From Ferrimicrobium sp. (lineage in GTDB: Bacteria; Actinomycetota; Acidimicrobiia; Acidimicrobiales; Acidimicrobiaceae), in contig DAHXNM010000196.1 of NCBI GenBank assembly GCA_027365375.1, forward strand, positions 1 through 5,399: a DNA stretch of 5,399 bases. The letters are read 5' to 3'. Both the position numbers and the translations under genes were made by a program. Within the stretch, counting starts at the first letter, position 1, and each line of letters begins with the position of its first letter. A model generated the notes under the pieces. It searched no databases and had not been told where the DNA came from. It saw only the letters and a list, made by a program, of their open reading frames with translations. This document shows, piece after piece, positions 4,476 through 5,399 of the stretch.

Positions 4476-5399
4476 CTAGCGCGACCTCCGCGAGTACTGC
4501 GCTGGGCGGCGGGGTCGTCGCGACCCTCCTCCGCCTCCACGGCTTCCACCATCACTGCTAGGCTCTCCAGTCTGCAGCTGATGCTCGATCGAACGAGCCT
4601 TGGAACGATCTCGATCAGAGACCAACGAGATCACCACGCCGGTATTGCCAGCGCGACCGGTACGGCCAGAGCGATGCAGGTAATCGGTGAAGTTGTTCGG
4701 GAGGTCGTAGTGCAATACGAGCGCAACCTCATCCACATGGATACCACGAGCTGCAACATCAGTTGCAATCAGAACCTGCGTACGCTTGGTCAAGAACTTC
4801 CGCAACGCCGCATCGCGCTGACGCTGTGTCAAACCGCCATGAACAGCCGAAGCGTCCATGCCAAGATCTGCGAGTTCATCGTCTAGACGATCTACCTGAT
4901 CGCGTGTATTGCAGAAGACGATCGTAGGACCATGCCCAAGTGCATAGTCGGAGACCAGACCCGCCTTCTCGTATCGACCAGCCGGCACAAAACGATGCTC
5001 AAGCTTGGGTTCGTCAGCCTCAATTGTGATGAAGGTTGGATCAGTAAGGTAACGTTGCACAAGAGACCGGACCGGGCCGTCTAGTGTGGCTGAGAAAAAT
5101 GCAGTCTGGCGGCGCGAGGTCAAGGATCCAAGAATCTCTGCCACTACTGGACCAAAGCCCATGTCAGCCATGCGATCAACCTCATCGAGAACAACGTGGG
5201 TCACAGCGTCAAGCGAGACCGCACGCCGATCAACGAGGTCCATCAGTCTTCCAGGAGTAGCAACAAGCACATCGACTCCACGCTTGAGCTGCTGAATCTG
5301 CTTGCCGTAAGGGGTTCCCCCATACACTGCCATCACCCAGAAGTCACGAGGAGCCAAGCTGACGAGAGCCTTTTGGACCTGCTGGGCAAGTTCACGTGT
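4476..5399 (-). CDS. DEAD-box RNA helicase, RhlE-like (5' end outside the window)
   Basis: The frame is open through the right edge; 307 C-terminal residues are visible and about 80-120 (Q motif and Walker A) lie outside. DEAD-box proteins are ATP-dependent RNA helicases that remodel structured RNA in ribosome assembly and mRNA decay. In visible-residue numbering: motif Ia TRELAQQV (1-8), the GG block VYGGTPYGKQ (25-34), motif Ib TPGR (48-51), motif II DEVD (72-75), motif III SAT (103-105), motif IV TIVFCNT (159-165), motif V ATDVAARGIHV (212-222) and motif VI HRSGRTGRAG (242-251). The C-terminus is a short Gly/Ser/Arg-rich tail (281-307), typical of RNA-binding extensions in RhlE-like proteins. 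Motif II is unusual: DEVD (codons at 5175-5186) instead of DEAD, from a GTT where GCT would give Ala; the catalytic Asp-Glu and final Asp are kept, so the enzyme should be active. It is the first visible gene of the cluster. Confidence 0.93.
   Translation of the reverse strand, partial: TRELAQQVQKALVSLAPRDFWVMAVYGGTPYGKQIQQLKRGVDVLVATPGRLMDLVDRRAVSLDAVTHVVLDEVDRMADMGFGPVVAEILGSLTSRRQTAFFSATLDGPVRSLVQRYLTDPTFITIEADEPKLEHRFVPAGRYEKAGLVSDYALGHGPTIVFCNTRDQVDRLDDELADLGMDASAVHGGLTQRQRDAALRKFLTKRTQVLIATDVAARGIHVDEVALVLHYDLPNNFTDYLHRSGRTGRAGNTGVVISLVSDRDRSKARSIEHQLQTGEPSSDGGSRGGGGGSRRPRRPAQYSRRSR

Noticed and set aside
4253..4886. Plus-strand frames at 4253-4561 and 4581-4886
   Set aside because: They are antisense to cbbY and the helicase, both of which have full motif sets. 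Composition is irregular and no family is recognisable.
1..5399. Mobile elements, CRISPR arrays, tRNA or rRNA genes, or a defence island
   Set aside because: No transposase, integrase, long terminal inverted repeat, regularly spaced repeat, cloverleaf or nuclease module was seen. The genes present are ordinary chromosomal families.

Overview
The window reads as chromosomal DNA of an actinobacterium with moderate GC. The best guess is an acidophilic, iron-oxidising lineage of the Acidimicrobiia (Ferrimicrobium-like). That rests on base composition by eye, actinobacterial gene styles (a short Gly/Arg-tailed DEAD-box helicase, an MpaB/DUF2236 protein) and apparent leaderless starts; no marker gene is present, so it is inference only. 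There is no mobile element, CRISPR array, rRNA or tRNA that I can recognise.

Layout. Left block (1-1038, minus strand): a 265-residue MpaB/DUF2236-family protein overlaps by 20 bases the start of a Cof-type HAD phosphatase, which runs off the left edge. Across a 45-bp divergent gap, a plus-strand gene (1084-1509) encodes a small secreted lipoprotein of unknown function. Both genes facing that gap lack a clear Shine-Dalgarno but have a TAnnnT -10-like hexamer ending exactly 6 nt before the ATG, as expected for leaderless transcripts. From 1510 to 1823 lies a convergent stretch with no confident gene and one doubtful small membrane reading frame.

Right block (1824-5399, minus strand): five co-directional, tightly packed genes, read from the right edge: DEAD-box RNA helicase (5' end outside the window), CbbY-type HAD phosphatase, COG4280-like membrane protein, a 77-residue two-helix membrane protein, and a YihY/BrkB-family membrane protein. 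Gaps are 31, 12 and 13 bases, followed by an overlap, so they are probably one transcription unit. CbbY removes the Rubisco inhibitor xylulose-1,5-bisphosphate and so hints at a Calvin cycle elsewhere in the genome. The three membrane proteins next to it have no established function.

The most interesting signal is in the COG4280-like protein. Its two halves match at a constant, gap-free offset of 113 residues, with a paired E-x-x-E motif in each half. This resembles the duplicated architecture of UPF0016/GDT1 cation transporters and the ExxE core of FTR1 iron permeases, and makes it a candidate metal-ion transporter.
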